Origin: Flavobacterium terrae
GTDB taxonomy: Bacteria; Bacteroidota; Bacteroidia; Flavobacteriales; Flavobacteriaceae
Assembly: GCF_900142035.1 (NCBI RefSeq)
Contig: NZ_FQZI01000002.1
Span: forward strand, 372,001-436,000
DNA length: 64,000 nt
Reading direction: 5' to 3'
Part shown: in pieces, positions 43,576-52,693 of the stretch
Layout: each line of letters opens with the position of its first letter
Position numbering within the stretch: position 1 is the stretch's first letter
Position numbers and translations under genes: made by a program
Notes under the pieces: generated by a model
Told to the model about the DNA's origin: nothing
Seen by the model: only the letters and a program-made list of their open reading frames with translations
Database searches by the model: none

Positions 43576-44748
43576 ATGAACAGAAGACAATTTTTATCAT
43601 TATCAGGAACATTTACTGGCGGGATGCTGGTTCTACCTGATTTTTTATATGCTTTTGGCTCACAAAATAATTCAGGCTTATTAACAGAAGAACAATGCCT
43701 TGTATTTATTCAACTTAACGGCGGAAATGATGGATTGAACACATTTGTCCCATTTGATGATCCAAATTACTATTATAACAGACCAAAAATTGCCTTATCA
43801 AAAGACGATGTAGTTTCAAAAAATAATGGTATGGCTTTTCATCCTGCTCTCAAAGATTTTGCACAAATTCAACAAAATGGTGATTTAACCGTAATTCAAA
43901 ACGTAGGCTATCCTGAACCTAATCGATCTCATTTTCGCAGTCAAGAAATTTGGCAAACGGCTTCTGCATCAAATCAATATATTAATGAAGGATGGTTAGG
44001 ACGCTATTTAGACTTACAATGTAAAGAACATACTCCCACAGCAGGTATAAACATAGACAATATTGACAATTTAGCACTAAAAGGTAATGAGCCCAATGCG
44101 ATTACTGTAAAGGATCCTAATCGCTTTAAACCAAAAACCGAAACAGATGAAACTGCAAAACTATCAAACAACCCACAACTCGATTTTGTTCGAAAAATAG
44201 CTAATTCTGCCACTGAAGGTGCAGAAGATATCCAGAAAGCTTTAGCAAAATCAACCTCAGAAAATAGTTATCCTAAAACCAACTTTTCTAAAAACTTAGA
44301 GTGGATTGCCCGACTTATTAAAGGAAATTTGAACTCAAAGGTATATTACACTTCTTTGGGAGGATTTGATACACACGATAATCAATTAGCAATTCACAAA
44401 AACAAACTAACAGAATTGAACGATGCTATCTTTAGTTTTTATACCGACTTGAAAAATGCAAAACTATTACAAAATGTAACCATAGTCGTATTTTCTGAAT
44501 TTGGTCGTCGAGTAAAAGACAATGGAAACGGAACTGATCACGGAACTGCTGCTCCACTTTTTATCATTGGCGGAAGCAATAAAGGAAAAATCATTGGTAA
44601 AAATCCTGACTTAACAAATCTTGATAATGGAGATTTAAAATTTGAAACCGATTTTAGAAGTGTTTACGCTACATTATTGAAACAAAAACTGAATTTCGAT
44701 TATTCTAAAATTGGCATTAACAATACTCCATTGACAACAATTTTTTAA
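43576..44748 (+). CDS. DUF1501 domain-containing protein (Tat-type signal)
   Basis: A 390-residue protein with a twin-arginine N-terminus (MNRRQFLSLSGTFTGGMLVL), then the DUF1501 alkaline-phosphatase-like core (CLVFIQLNGGNDGLNTFVPF, NRSHFRSQEIWQTA, SLGGFDTHDNQ, VFSEFGRRVKDNG, DHGTAAPLFIIGG). The conserved Asn, Asp and His suggest a metal-dependent hydrolase exported folded. It is the operon partner of the DUF1800 gene. Confidence 0.92.
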   Translation: MNRRQFLSLSGTFTGGMLVLPDFLYAFGSQNNSGLLTEEQCLVFIQLNGGNDGLNTFVPFDDPNYYYNRPKIALSKDDVVSKNNGMAFHPALKDFAQIQQNGDLTVIQNVGYPEPNRSHFRSQEIWQTASASNQYINEGWLGRYLDLQCKEHTPTAGINIDNIDNLALKGNEPNAITVKDPNRFKPKTETDETAKLSNNPQLDFVRKIANSATEGAEDIQKALAKSTSENSYPKTNFSKNLEWIARLIKGNLNSKVYYTSLGGFDTHDNQLAIHKNKLTELNDAIFSFYTDLKNAKLLQNVTIVVFSEFGRRVKDNGNGTDHGTAAPLFIIGGSNKGKIIGKNPDLTNLDNGDLKFETDFRSVYATLLKQKLNFDYSKIGINNTPLTTIF

Positions 44749-44823
44749 ATAAATTACAAATTTTAAGGTTATAGTTTGTAGCTTTTTTTGTCAGTATGGT
44801 CTGTAAATCCTCTTTATCTAGGT

Positions 44824-45567
44824 TTAATTTGTTTTAGAAAAAATCCAACTTGATATTCTTGGATAACAAATTAAATTTTTGCAAGCTAAATTTTCATTAT
44901 CAGGATTAACAAGTTTCATATTAAGAAGAGATTCAATTTTTAATACTGGTATTTCAAAAATCAAATCAAATCCTTCCTTAGAATCAATTAATTTATTTTT
45001 TACCTTATACTCTGTATTAATAAGATAATAATTTGATAAATAAGAAAATGTCTTGTTATTATCTTTATTTAAATAAGTTTTAAAAGAACTAATAGGTTGA
45101 AAATTCTCATCTAATTTTATAACTTCTGAGATCAAATCATCAAACCCAAAATTTATTGTCATTAAATTTTTTTTAGAAAAATTGATTGAACCAGCCACCA
45201 TACCAGAGCTAATATACATGAGATGGTTATTAATTCTATCATAAATTAAAAATGATTCAATAGAACCTGGGCTAGAAACATTCATTTTGGATTTTTTTAC
45301 TTTATTAAAACCCTCAATTATCATAAAGTTCGGTAAAAAAATATAGACATCAAACTCATTTACAGAATATAGTGGGATTAAACAAATATTAAGCTTTTTA
45401 TTATTCTTTGAATATAAGTCTATTATTTTTGAGCGAGAAGTATTTTTTAAATTACTCTCTCCAATACAATATTTTTGTCTGTTTTTATTAGAAATATGAA
45501 TTTTTACTTCACCATTGATTACTTTTTGGCCTTGAAATATTGTTGTTAAACTGGTTTGTGAAAACAC
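44824..45567 (-). CDS. Exported uncharacterised protein (paralogue of the next gene); start codon abnormal
   Basis: 247 residues from the first usable codon, GTG 45567. The frame is open 17 codons further upstream and encodes a good signal peptide, K-N-L-I-L-Y-I-I-L-Q-V-A-V-P-V-F-S-Q, preceded by ATA at 45610-45612 where ATG would be expected. So either AUA is used, the ATG has mutated, or only a truncated unexported form is made. The product is very AT-rich in codon use, with Lys/Asn-rich beta strands, and shows weak similarity to the neighbouring 245-residue protein. Function unknown. Confidence 0.55.
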   Translation of the reverse strand: MFSQTSLTTIFQGQKVINGEVKIHISNKNRQKYCIGESNLKNTSRSKIIDLYSKNNKKLNICLIPLYSVNEFDVYIFLPNFMIIEGFNKVKKSKMNVSSPGSIESFLIYDRINNHLMYISSGMVAGSINFSKKNLMTINFGFDDLISEVIKLDENFQPISSFKTYLNKDNNKTFSYLSNYYLINTEYKVKNKLIDSKEGFDLIFEIPVLKIESLLNMKLVNPDNENLACKNLICYPRISSWIFSKTN

Positions 45568-45650
45568 AGGAACAGCAACTTGTAATATTATGTATAAAAT
45601 TAAATTCTTTATGTTATTTTAATATACTTCAATAATCCCCGATAACAGGA

Positions 45651-45706
45651 TTTGCAATCCGTGCTCTATATCAAAGTCAAATCTAATTAAAAAACAACAA
45701 AAATTA
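45651..45706. repeat. Interspersed 60-bp repeat, copy 1
   Basis: It starts with GATTTGCAATCCGTG and continues CTATATCAAAGTCAAATC into TAATTAAAAAACAACAAAAATTA. A second copy lies at 46554-46612 upstream of the neighbouring paralogue, about 85% identical. Confidence 0.6.
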
Positions 45707-45708
45707 CC

Positions 45709-45742
45709 CTGCTGGGCAAAGTCAGGAAACTTTGCCCAGCAG
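45709..45742. repeat. Strong GC-rich palindrome (14-bp perfect stem)
   Basis: CTGCTGGGCAAAGT pairs perfectly with ACTTTGCCCAGCAG around CAGGAA. There is no adjacent T tract, so it is not a standard terminator. It is the most GC-rich spot of the island, between the two paralogues and beside the repeat. Confidence 0.7.
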
Positions 45743-45770
45743 AGGAGAAACATTTCAGCGTTACCATGTT

Positions 45771-46508
45771 TTAAGGTAGTGGCAAATATTTAGAAATAAC
45801 AGAATTACATAAAGTGTCTTTACAATCATCAATAAAAGTATCTTTCATATTTTGATTTAATAAATTTTCAATTTTTTTTAAAGGAATGCTTTCTAAATTA
45901 TTGTAGGGTAAAATAATTATTTTGCTTGTTTTAGTTATTTTTTTATTTTCAGTTTTGTAGGTTGATATTTTATATTTAAAATTTGAGTTTTCAACAAACA
46001 TATATTCAATACTACTTAAAGGTAAAAACCAATTATTTATTTTATATATTTTTTTAATATCGGATGAAAAATTTGGAGTAAATTCTAATTCTGAATTATT
46101 TTTTTTGCAAACTGTACCAGCTTCAGCAGTTTGAAAATAAAATAAATTATTACTTTCCGTATTGTAAATTAAATATTTGGAAATTGAGTTTGATATGCAT
46201 AAATCAATTTGTAAATTAATAGAATTAGTATTGTGAAAGCAATAAAAAGCATAATTTTTATAACTGCTTATTTTATAGGTGCTAAAAACGGATTCATTGT
46301 TATCACTAGACAATAATTTAAAATTTTTTTTACACTCAAAATTTGATAGAGAGTCTATGCCTAACCTGAAAATTTTAATATTTGAGTCTAAAATATTAGA
46401 GTTTCCAAAATTTTCAATTTTATGAAATTCTTTTATTACAAACTGAAGTTTTCTTTGCGAATAAACCAATGAGTTTAAAAGTAAAAATATTAATAAGTAC
46501 TTATTCAT
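45771..46508 (-). CDS. Exported uncharacterised Lys/Asn-rich protein
   Basis: A 245-residue protein with signal peptide MNKYLLIFLLLNSLVYSQ. The mature part is rich in Asn, Ser, Lys and Tyr with four or more cysteines (ECKKNF, YCFHN, LCISN, DDCKDTLC) that could form disulfides. SKYLIYNTESNNLFYFQTAEAG parallels ESFLIYDRINNHLMYISSGMVAG of the downstream paralogue. Unlike its neighbours it is strikingly AT-rich. No recognised family; its location in a repeat-flanked island hints at lateral gain. Confidence 0.65.
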   Translation of the reverse strand: MNKYLLIFLLLNSLVYSQRKLQFVIKEFHKIENFGNSNILDSNIKIFRLGIDSLSNFECKKNFKLLSSDNNESVFSTYKISSYKNYAFYCFHNTNSINLQIDLCISNSISKYLIYNTESNNLFYFQTAEAGTVCKKNNSELEFTPNFSSDIKKIYKINNWFLPLSSIEYMFVENSNFKYKISTYKTENKKITKTSKIIILPYNNLESIPLKKIENLLNQNMKDTFIDDCKDTLCNSVISKYLPLP

Positions 46509-46553
46509 AATATTAGTTAGTTATCTTGCTCTGCTGTATAACTCGATAGCGCA

Positions 46554-46612
46554 GATTTACAATCCATGAGCTATATCAAAGCCAAATCTAATTAAAAAAC
46601 TACAGAAATTAA
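46554..46612. repeat. Interspersed 60-bp repeat, copy 2
   Basis: GATTTACAATCCATGAGC and then a CTATATCAAAGCCAAATC segment and an A-rich end match copy 1 at 45651. It is preceded by TCGATAGCGCA; similar elements occur between genes in many Bacteroidota. Confidence 0.6.
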
Positions 46613-46730
46613 CCTATATTTCCCATCCCTTTCCTCAATCCTTACTTCGAATATACTCCGTATCAAAGCCGTACATAAGCCGAGTAAAGCCGAGTAAAAT
46701 ATTTTCAACAGTACTACACAAGAAAAAAAT

Positions 46731-46759
46731 CATAACTTATAACTTATAACTCATAACTA
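46731..46759 (+). repeat. 7-bp tandem repeat (ATAACTT)
   Basis: Four near-perfect ATAACTT-type units just upstream of the EamA promoter; potentially length-variable. Confidence 0.6.
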
Positions 46760-46764
46760 TGCAT

Positions 46765-46772
46765 TATATTTG
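46765..46772 (+). promoter_or_regulatory. -7 box of the EamA transporter
   Basis: TATATTTG, 22 nt before ATG 46795; it overlaps and excludes the in-frame ATG at 46759. Confidence 0.6.
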
Positions 46773-46794
46773 CCAGCTTTTTAAAAATGAAACG

Positions 46795-47706
46795 ATGGCG
46801 AATAACAATGTATTAAAAGGGGTTTTATTAGTGGGTCTAGGAGCCACAAGTTACGGTATGTTAGCAACTTTTGTAAAGCTTGCTTATCATGATAAAGGAA
46901 TGACTGGTTTACCATTTACACCAGCAGAAGTTATTACATCACAATTTATTATAGGAATTTTTGTAATTCTATTAATTAATGCTTTTCAAAAAGCAAAAAA
47001 GAAATCAGAAGTAGTAAAAGCCAATAAAAAAGACATTACTCAATTAATGATTGCAGGTACATCAACAGGTTTGACGAGTATTTTTTACTATTTGGCCGTT
47101 AAATACATCCCTGTTTCAATTGGTATTGTATTACTAATGCAAACTGTTTGGATGGGTGTTTTATTAGAATGGATTTTAGAGAAAAAAAGACCTTCAACTA
47201 TCAAAATTATTGCGGTTATAATTGTTCTAGCAGGAACAGCATTAGCTACAAACCTTATCCAAAATACAATTACGTTAGACTGGCGTGGTGTAGTTTTAGG
47301 ATTATTAGCAGCAGCTTCATTCACAACAACTATGTTTACAGCTAATAAAGTGGCTACACATATCTCATCTGCACAAAGAAGTTTATACATGCTTTTAGGT
47401 GGTGCTTTTGTAGTTTTCATTTTTGCATTTTACACACAAACAACTCCATTCAACTATGATATTTTCATGAAATGGGGAGTGTTATTAGCGATTTTTGGAA
47501 CTGTTATTCCTCCTATGTTAATGAATGCAGGATTTCCTCATACGGGAATTGGCTTAGGAAGTATTGTTTCTTCGTTAGAGCTACCGGTTTCTGTATCTAT
47601 GGCCTTTTTAATTTTGGGAGAACAAGTTGTTTTCACACAATGGATTGGTATAGTTTTAATCATTTTTGCCATTGTGATTATGAACATTCAGTTCGGAAAA
47701 AAATAA
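46795..47706 (+). CDS. EamA/DMT-family transporter
   Basis: A 303-residue inner-membrane protein with about ten transmembrane helices in two EamA repeats (first near 5-150, second near 155-300; VSIGIVLLMQTVWMGVLLEWIL and LELPVSVSMAFLILGE). ATG 46795 (MANNNVLKGVLLVGLG) is set by the -7 box. Likely a metabolite exporter; substrate unknown. Confidence 0.9.
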   Translation: MANNNVLKGVLLVGLGATSYGMLATFVKLAYHDKGMTGLPFTPAEVITSQFIIGIFVILLINAFQKAKKKSEVVKANKKDITQLMIAGTSTGLTSIFYYLAVKYIPVSIGIVLLMQTVWMGVLLEWILEKKRPSTIKIIAVIIVLAGTALATNLIQNTITLDWRGVVLGLLAAASFTTTMFTANKVATHISSAQRSLYMLLGGAFVVFIFAFYTQTTPFNYDIFMKWGVLLAIFGTVIPPMLMNAGFPHTGIGLGSIVSSLELPVSVSMAFLILGEQVVFTQWIGIVLIIFAIVIMNIQFGKK

Positions 47707-47760
47707 TTTTTTAAACTTTGTAAGACTTTTTTAGGTAAATTCGTAAGAAAACTACAGCTT

Positions 47761-48117
47761 ATGGGTTTACCTTGGCATTTATATGCAATGGCTTTATTGT
47801 ATATTATAGCAGGAATCAATCATTTTAGAGTTCCAAAATTATACTATAAAATCATCCCTCCTTACTTTTCTAATCAAAAGCTTTTAAATATAGTTAGTGG
47901 TATTGCCGAAATTATTTTAGGTATTGCACTATGTATTCCGCAATTATCACAATATGCTGCTTGGGGAATCATTATACTATTAATCGCCATATTTCCTGCC
48001 AATATTTATATGTATCAAAACGATAAAGCAGCACTTGGTTTACCCAAATGGGCAAGAATCCTGAGGTTGCCATTACAGTTTTTACTCATTTATTGGGCCT
48101 TTCAATACACTTGTTAA
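47761..48117 (+). CDS. DoxX-like small membrane protein
   Basis: A 118-residue protein with four transmembrane helices and the DoxX-type N-terminus (LLYIIAGINHFRVPKLYYKIIP). It lies 20 bp upstream of the aquaporin gene and is probably co-transcribed. Function in the family is poorly defined. Confidence 0.82.
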   Translation: MGLPWHLYAMALLYIIAGINHFRVPKLYYKIIPPYFSNQKLLNIVSGIAEIILGIALCIPQLSQYAAWGIIILLIAIFPANIYMYQNDKAALGLPKWARILRLPLQFLLIYWAFQYTC

Positions 48118-48137
48118 CCAACTAAACTTTTAATATT

Positions 48138-48845
48138 ATGAAGAATTTAATTGCAGAATTTTTTGGAACCTTTTGGTTAGTTTTTTGCGGCTGTGGAAGT
48201 GCTCTTTTCGCGGCAGGATATCCAGAATTAGGAATAGGTTTTGCTGGAGTTTCTCTAGCTTTTGGTTTAACTGTTGTAACGATGGCGTATGCTGTGGGAC
48301 ACATTTCAGGAGGTCATTTTAATCCTGCTGTTTCCTTAGGACTTTGGGCTGGAGGAAGATTTGATTCTAAAGATTTAGCACCTTACATTATTGCACAATG
48401 TGCCGGAGCAATTCTTGCTGCAGTTTTTTTATACTTAATATTATCTGGTAAAGCTGGTTTTGCAATCGACAACACAAAAGCAGGTGCATTTGCATCTAAC
48501 GGATATGGAGCATTTTCTCCTGATGGATATTCGATGGTTTCGGCTTTTATTATTGAATTCATTTTAACAATGTTCTTTTTGCTAATCATATTAGGAACAA
48601 CTGATAAATTTGCCAACGGTAAATTTGCTGGATTGGCTATTGGTTTAGCATTAGTGCTAATTCATTTAGTAAGTATTCCTGTAACCAATACATCAGTAAA
48701 TCCAGCTCGTTCATTATCACAGGCTATTTTTGCTGGCGGCACACCATTACTACAAGTATGGTTATTTTGGGTTGCCCCAATTGCTGGAGCAATCGCTGGA
48801 GGTTTCATTTACAAATCATTTTTAGAGACCAAAGCTGCAGCTTAA
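48138..48845 (+). CDS. aqpZ: Aquaporin Z
   Basis: A 235-residue inner-membrane water channel with six transmembrane helices. Both NPA boxes are present ([11 protein letters not shown] and TSVNPARSL), the second followed by the arginine of the selectivity filter. The N-terminal [22 protein letters not shown] is typical of AqpZ. Confidence 0.95.
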   Translation: MKNLIAEFFGTFWLVFCGCGSALFAAGYPELGIGFAGVSLAFGLTVVTMAYAVGHISGGHFNPAVSLGLWAGGRFDSKDLAPYIIAQCAGAILAAVFLYLILSGKAGFAIDNTKAGAFASNGYGAFSPDGYSMVSAFIIEFILTMFFLLIILGTTDKFANGKFAGLAIGLALVLIHLVSIPVTNTSVNPARSLSQAIFAGGTPLLQVWLFWVAPIAGAIAGGFIYKSFLETKAAA

Positions 48846-48868
48846 TTAACAGATTTTAATAAAATAAG

Positions 48869-48901
48869 GCGACAAAGTTATTGTCGCTTTTTTTATTTTT
48901 G
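48869..48901 (+). terminator. aqpZ terminator merging into the alkB -7 box
   Basis: GCGACAA/TTGTCGC with a 5-nt loop and a long T tract. The tract runs directly into TATTTTTG (48894-48901), a -7 box ending 4 nt before alkB ATG 48906. Confidence 0.8.
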
Positions 48902-48905
48902 AAGC

Positions 48906-49502
48906 ATGAGTTTATTTCCTGATGAAAAAATAGTTTTCACACTTCCAGATGCTGAAATAGAATATTTCCCAGATTTTTTTTCAGCAGAAAAATCAAATGA
49001 TCTTTTTGAAAAACTTAAATCAGAAGTTCATTGGCAACAAGATACTATTACGGTATTTGGGCACTCCCATTTACAACCTAGACTAACTACTTTATATGGT
49101 AATGAAGGTAAACCATATGGTTATTCTAATATTGTAATGCAACCTCATCAATGGACCCCTTTGATCATGTATATAAAAAATGAAGTAGAAAAAGTTTGTT
49201 TAGAAAACTTCACCACTGTTCTTCTTAACTTATATCGAAACGGTCAAGACAGCAATGGTTGGCATGCTGACAATGAAAAAGAATTGGGCCGAAATCCAAT
49301 TATAGCTTCGGTTAGTTTTGGTGCCGAAAGAGTTTTTCAGCTCAAACATAATTCAGAAGACATCAAACAAAATATTGTCCTAAAAAACGGAAGTTTATTA
49401 ATCATGAAGGGATCAACACAACATTTTTGGAAACATCAAATTCCTAAAACTAAAAAAGAAATAGGACCACGAATTAATCTTACTTTCAGAATTATTAAAT
49501 AA
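48906..49502 (+). CDS. alkB: AlkB-like 2OG-Fe(II) dioxygenase (DNA/RNA alkylation repair)
   Basis: A 198-residue AlkB-family enzyme that removes methyl lesions oxidatively. The metal triad is visible: His and Asp in WHADNEKE and the distal His in QHFWKHQIP; the 2-oxoglutarate-binding Arg is in GPRINLTFR. It is nearer to the ALKBH2 type than to E. coli AlkB by its YSNIVMQPHQW and RNGQDSNGWHAD segments. It begins 4 nt after a -7 box and may be leaderless. Confidence 0.93.
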   Translation: MSLFPDEKIVFTLPDAEIEYFPDFFSAEKSNDLFEKLKSEVHWQQDTITVFGHSHLQPRLTTLYGNEGKPYGYSNIVMQPHQWTPLIMYIKNEVEKVCLENFTTVLLNLYRNGQDSNGWHADNEKELGRNPIIASVSFGAERVFQLKHNSEDIKQNIVLKNGSLLIMKGSTQHFWKHQIPKTKKEIGPRINLTFRIIK

Positions 49503-49512
49503 TTTTTTTCAT

Positions 49513-49520
49513 TAAATTTG
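49513..49520 (+). promoter_or_regulatory. -7 box of the sterol-desaturase-family gene
   Basis: TAAATTTG, 21 nt before ATG 49542. Confidence 0.55.
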
Positions 49521-49541
49521 AGTACTAAACCTACTTAAATT

Positions 49542-50369
49542 ATGATAACCGAAATTGTAAATTATTTTCAAACCATACCATCATCACATAGAAGTTTACT
49601 CTTAATTGGAGGAATTACTCTTTTTTGGCTAATCGAAAATGGCTTTCCGTTAATTAAATTCAAATACAGCAAATGGCATCATGCAGGAATAAATTTCTTC
49701 TTCACTTTTACCACTATACTAATCAATTTTTCCTTAGCTTTTTTGTTATACAAAAGTTCTGTTTTTGTATCTGAAAATCATTTTGGATTAATTTACTGGT
49801 TACACTTAGATAATCTTTGGTTACAAGCCATAATAGGATTATTGTTTATGGATCTCATAGGGGCTTATACTGCTCACCTTGTGCAACACAAAACAAAACC
49901 TTTGTGGAGATATCACTTAATTCATCATACAGATACTTGGATAGATACTACTACAGCAAACAGACATCATCCTGGCGAAAGTGTTATTCGTTTTATTTTT
50001 ACAATTCTAGCCATTATTATTGTTGGCGCTCCTATTTGGTTATTCTTTTTATATCAGTCTCTTTCTGTTTTTTTATCACAGTTTAACCATGCAAATATGT
50101 CCTTGCCAAAAAAATTAGACAAATACATTAGTTACATAATTGTCTCACCAGACATGCACAAAATTCACCATCATTACAAATTGCCGTATACAGACAGTAA
50201 TTATGGAAACATTTTTTCTATTTGGGATAGATTATTTGGAACTTTTATGGTTATGCCTACAGAAGAATTAATTTATGGAGTAGATACACATATGAAACCA
50301 GAAGAAAACAACAATTTATCGAACTTATTAGTCATCCCTTTTCAAAAATATAGAGCACCTAAAAATTAA
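49542..50369 (+). CDS. Sterol desaturase / fatty-acid hydroxylase family protein
   Basis: A 275-residue membrane enzyme with four to five transmembrane helices and a diiron His cluster: HLVQHK, HLIHHTD, NRHHPGE and MHKIHHH. Such enzymes hydroxylate or desaturate lipids using O2. The actual substrate (fatty acid, carotenoid or hopanoid-like) cannot be read from sequence. Confidence 0.91.
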   Translation: MITEIVNYFQTIPSSHRSLLLIGGITLFWLIENGFPLIKFKYSKWHHAGINFFFTFTTILINFSLAFLLYKSSVFVSENHFGLIYWLHLDNLWLQAIIGLLFMDLIGAYTAHLVQHKTKPLWRYHLIHHTDTWIDTTTANRHHPGESVIRFIFTILAIIIVGAPIWLFFLYQSLSVFLSQFNHANMSLPKKLDKYISYIIVSPDMHKIHHHYKLPYTDSNYGNIFSIWDRLFGTFMVMPTEELIYGVDTHMKPEENNNLSNLLVIPFQKYRAPKN

Positions 50370-50444
50370 AATTTATTTTTTAATATCTTTTTATTAATAT
50401 TGGTATAAGTATTGCACAAGTTTATTTGAATTAACATTTTATAA

Positions 50445-50723
50445 ATGAGAAAAAGTAAAATAGCTGATTTAGACAGAGAAACTTTAGAAAGGCTTATCAG
50501 CATGGCCCAAGAGGAACGCAAACCTTTTGAAGTAATAAAAGAAGAGTTTGGGATTAGTGAAAACGAAGTCACTGAACTAATCCGGAAACGTTTACCCAAA
50601 GATCAGTTTGAACTTTGGAAGAAAAAAGTAACTGCTACAAAACCCAAACCGAAGCAGATTAATATTGATGACTTTGACGACGATCTAGACGGAAAATATT
50701 ACCTTAAAAACAAGTTCGATTAA
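50445..50723 (+). CDS. TIGR03643 family small protein
   Basis: A 92-residue soluble protein with a helix-turn-helix-like core (LDRETLERLISMAQEERKPF, EFGISENEVTELIRKRLP) and an acidic tail, matching TIGR03643. Often annotated as conserved hypothetical. It is followed by a clean terminator. Confidence 0.85.
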   Translation: MRKSKIADLDRETLERLISMAQEERKPFEVIKEEFGISENEVTELIRKRLPKDQFELWKKKVTATKPKPKQINIDDFDDDLDGKYYLKNKFD

Positions 50724-50728
50724 TTACT

Positions 50729-50757
50729 AACTCCTGATTATCAGGAGTTTTTATTTT
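50729..50757 (+). terminator. Terminator after the TIGR03643 gene
   Basis: AACTCCTGA/TCAGGAGTT stem with a 3-nt loop and T tract. Confidence 0.85.
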
Positions 50758-50813
50758 TAGTGTAACAAAAAACAAGAACTATATACTTATACAAGAAAGT
50801 AAAAATCTACAAA

Positions 50814-52670
50814 ATGAAAAAAATACTCATAGCAGCATCATTAGCTTTTTTTATGGTTAGCTGTAAAACTGCGCAAACTTCATCAAGTAATGTTGCTGCA
50901 GAAGTAAAAGTAAACATTGATTTGAATGTTATAAAAGACGATAAAGTAATGGTAACTGTGTTCCCTACTCCGTCAAAAGAAGAAACAATAACTTTCAATA
51001 TACCTAAAACGGTACCTGGAACATATTCAGCAGACAACTATGGTAAGTATATAGAAAATGTAAAAGCATACGATGCAAAAGGAAACTCACTTCCTATTGC
51101 TAAAATGGATGACAATACATGGAGAATTTCTGAAGCTAAAAAATTAAACAAAGTTACCTATTGGGTTAACGATACTTATGATATTGAAACATCTGGTGGA
51201 ATAGGCGGAAAAGATGTATTCTCTCCAGCTGGAACAAACATCGATCCAGAATGTTTTATGATAAACACTCATGGATTTGTAGGCTATTTTTCAGATAAAA
51301 AAGAAGTTCCTTATACATTAAACATTTCTCATTCTGACAAATTGTTTGGAGCAACATCAATGACTGACATGGATTCTGCAGAAAATCAAGACACTTTTAA
51401 AGCTTCTCGTTATGCAGATTTAGTTGATCATCCAATAATGTATTCTAAGCCTGATTATACTACTTTTAAAGTAGATGATATGGACATCCTAATTAGTGTT
51501 TATTCACCAACAGGAAAATACAAAGCTGCTGACATTACTCCTGCAATGGAAACAATGATGAAAGCTCAAAAAAAATTCTTAGGACCTATCAACAACACAA
51601 AAAAATATGCGGTTCTATTATACCTTTCTGATTTAAGTAAAAATGATGCAAAAGGATTTGGAGCCTTAGAACACACAACATCAACAACTGTTGTAATGCC
51701 AGAAATGATGCCTGAGCAAGAAATGGCAGAACAATTAAAAGATGTTGTATCGCATGAATTTTTCCATATTGTAACGCCTTTAGGTATACATGCTAATGAA
51801 ATTCATTATTTTGATTTTAATGCGCCTAAAATGTCTAAACACTTATGGATGTATGAAGGAGTAACAGAATATTTTGCGAACTTATTCCAAATTAATCAAG
51901 GATTAATTTCTGAAGAAGATTTCTACAATCGTATGTCTGACAAAATACGTCAAGCTGCTCAAATGAACGACACCATGCCCTTCACAAAAATGAGTGCTAA
52001 TGTATTAGAAAATCCATACAAAGACCAATACTTAAATGTATACCAAAAAGGAGCATTAATAGGAATGTGTTTGGATATAACTATTCGTGAAAAAAGTAAT
52101 GGCCAAAGAGGTATTTTAGATTTAATGCAAAAATTAAATAACGAATACGGAATCAATAAACCATTTAACGATGAAGAATTATTTGACAAAATAGTTTCAT
52201 TAACATATCCTGAAGTTAAAACATTTTTTGACACTTATGTAAACGGACCAACACCAATTCCTTACGAAGAATTTTTCGCTAAAGTGGGCGTTACTAAAGC
52301 CAAAACTAAACTTCCAGGAAATGTATTCCTGAAAGGACAAACACCATATATCACAGTTAATCCTCAAACAAAAGAAATCATGCCAATTCCTGGAATTGAT
52401 TTGCCAGAGTTTTACACTAAATTAGGTATTAAAAGTGGAGATGTAATTGCTTCAATAAATGGAACCAATTATAATTTAGATAATATCTATGACTTAATCA
52501 TGGCTAGTCAAAGTTGGAAAGATGGAGATGCTATTACAGTTAAAATAAAACGAGATGGTAAAGAATCTGAATTAAAAGGAAAGATTATTTTACCTTACGA
52601 AGAAGTTGATGGTTATCAATTAACTGACAAAAGCAAAAACGCACTTAAAGAAGCTTGGTTAAAAGGATAA
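50814..52670 (+). CDS. M61 family metallopeptidase lipoprotein (glycyl-aminopeptidase type) with PDZ domain
   Basis: A 618-residue lipoprotein (MKKILIAASLAFFMVSC). An N-terminal beta-sandwich (about 25-200) is followed by the gluzincin catalytic domain with zinc motif HEFFH in DVVSHEFFHIVTPLG and the downstream Glu in MYEGVTEYFA. A C-terminal PDZ domain follows (about 510-600; LGIKSGDVIASINGTNYN). Probably faces the periplasm or the surface and trims peptides. Confidence 0.92.
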   Translation: MKKILIAASLAFFMVSCKTAQTSSSNVAAEVKVNIDLNVIKDDKVMVTVFPTPSKEETITFNIPKTVPGTYSADNYGKYIENVKAYDAKGNSLPIAKMDDNTWRISEAKKLNKVTYWVNDTYDIETSGGIGGKDVFSPAGTNIDPECFMINTHGFVGYFSDKKEVPYTLNISHSDKLFGATSMTDMDSAENQDTFKASRYADLVDHPIMYSKPDYTTFKVDDMDILISVYSPTGKYKAADITPAMETMMKAQKKFLGPINNTKKYAVLLYLSDLSKNDAKGFGALEHTTSTTVVMPEMMPEQEMAEQLKDVVSHEFFHIVTPLGIHANEIHYFDFNAPKMSKHLWMYEGVTEYFANLFQINQGLISEEDFYNRMSDKIRQAAQMNDTMPFTKMSANVLENPYKDQYLNVYQKGALIGMCLDITIREKSNGQRGILDLMQKLNNEYGINKPFNDEELFDKIVSLTYPEVKTFFDTYVNGPTPIPYEEFFAKVGVTKAKTKLPGNVFLKGQTPYITVNPQTKEIMPIPGIDLPEFYTKLGIKSGDVIASINGTNYNLDNIYDLIMASQSWKDGDAITVKIKRDGKESELKGKIILPYEEVDGYQLTDKSKNALKEAWLKG

Positions 52671-52693
52671 TTTTCATTTAGAAACAACTATAT

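Noticed and set aside
44824..46508. Toxin-antitoxin or effector-immunity pair
   Set aside because: Both proteins carry or once carried signal peptides and resemble each other, so paralogues are the simpler reading.
47088..47420. Antisense reading frame within the EamA transporter
   Set aside because: No signal, promoter or family features; explained by the codon pattern of the membrane protein on the other strand.
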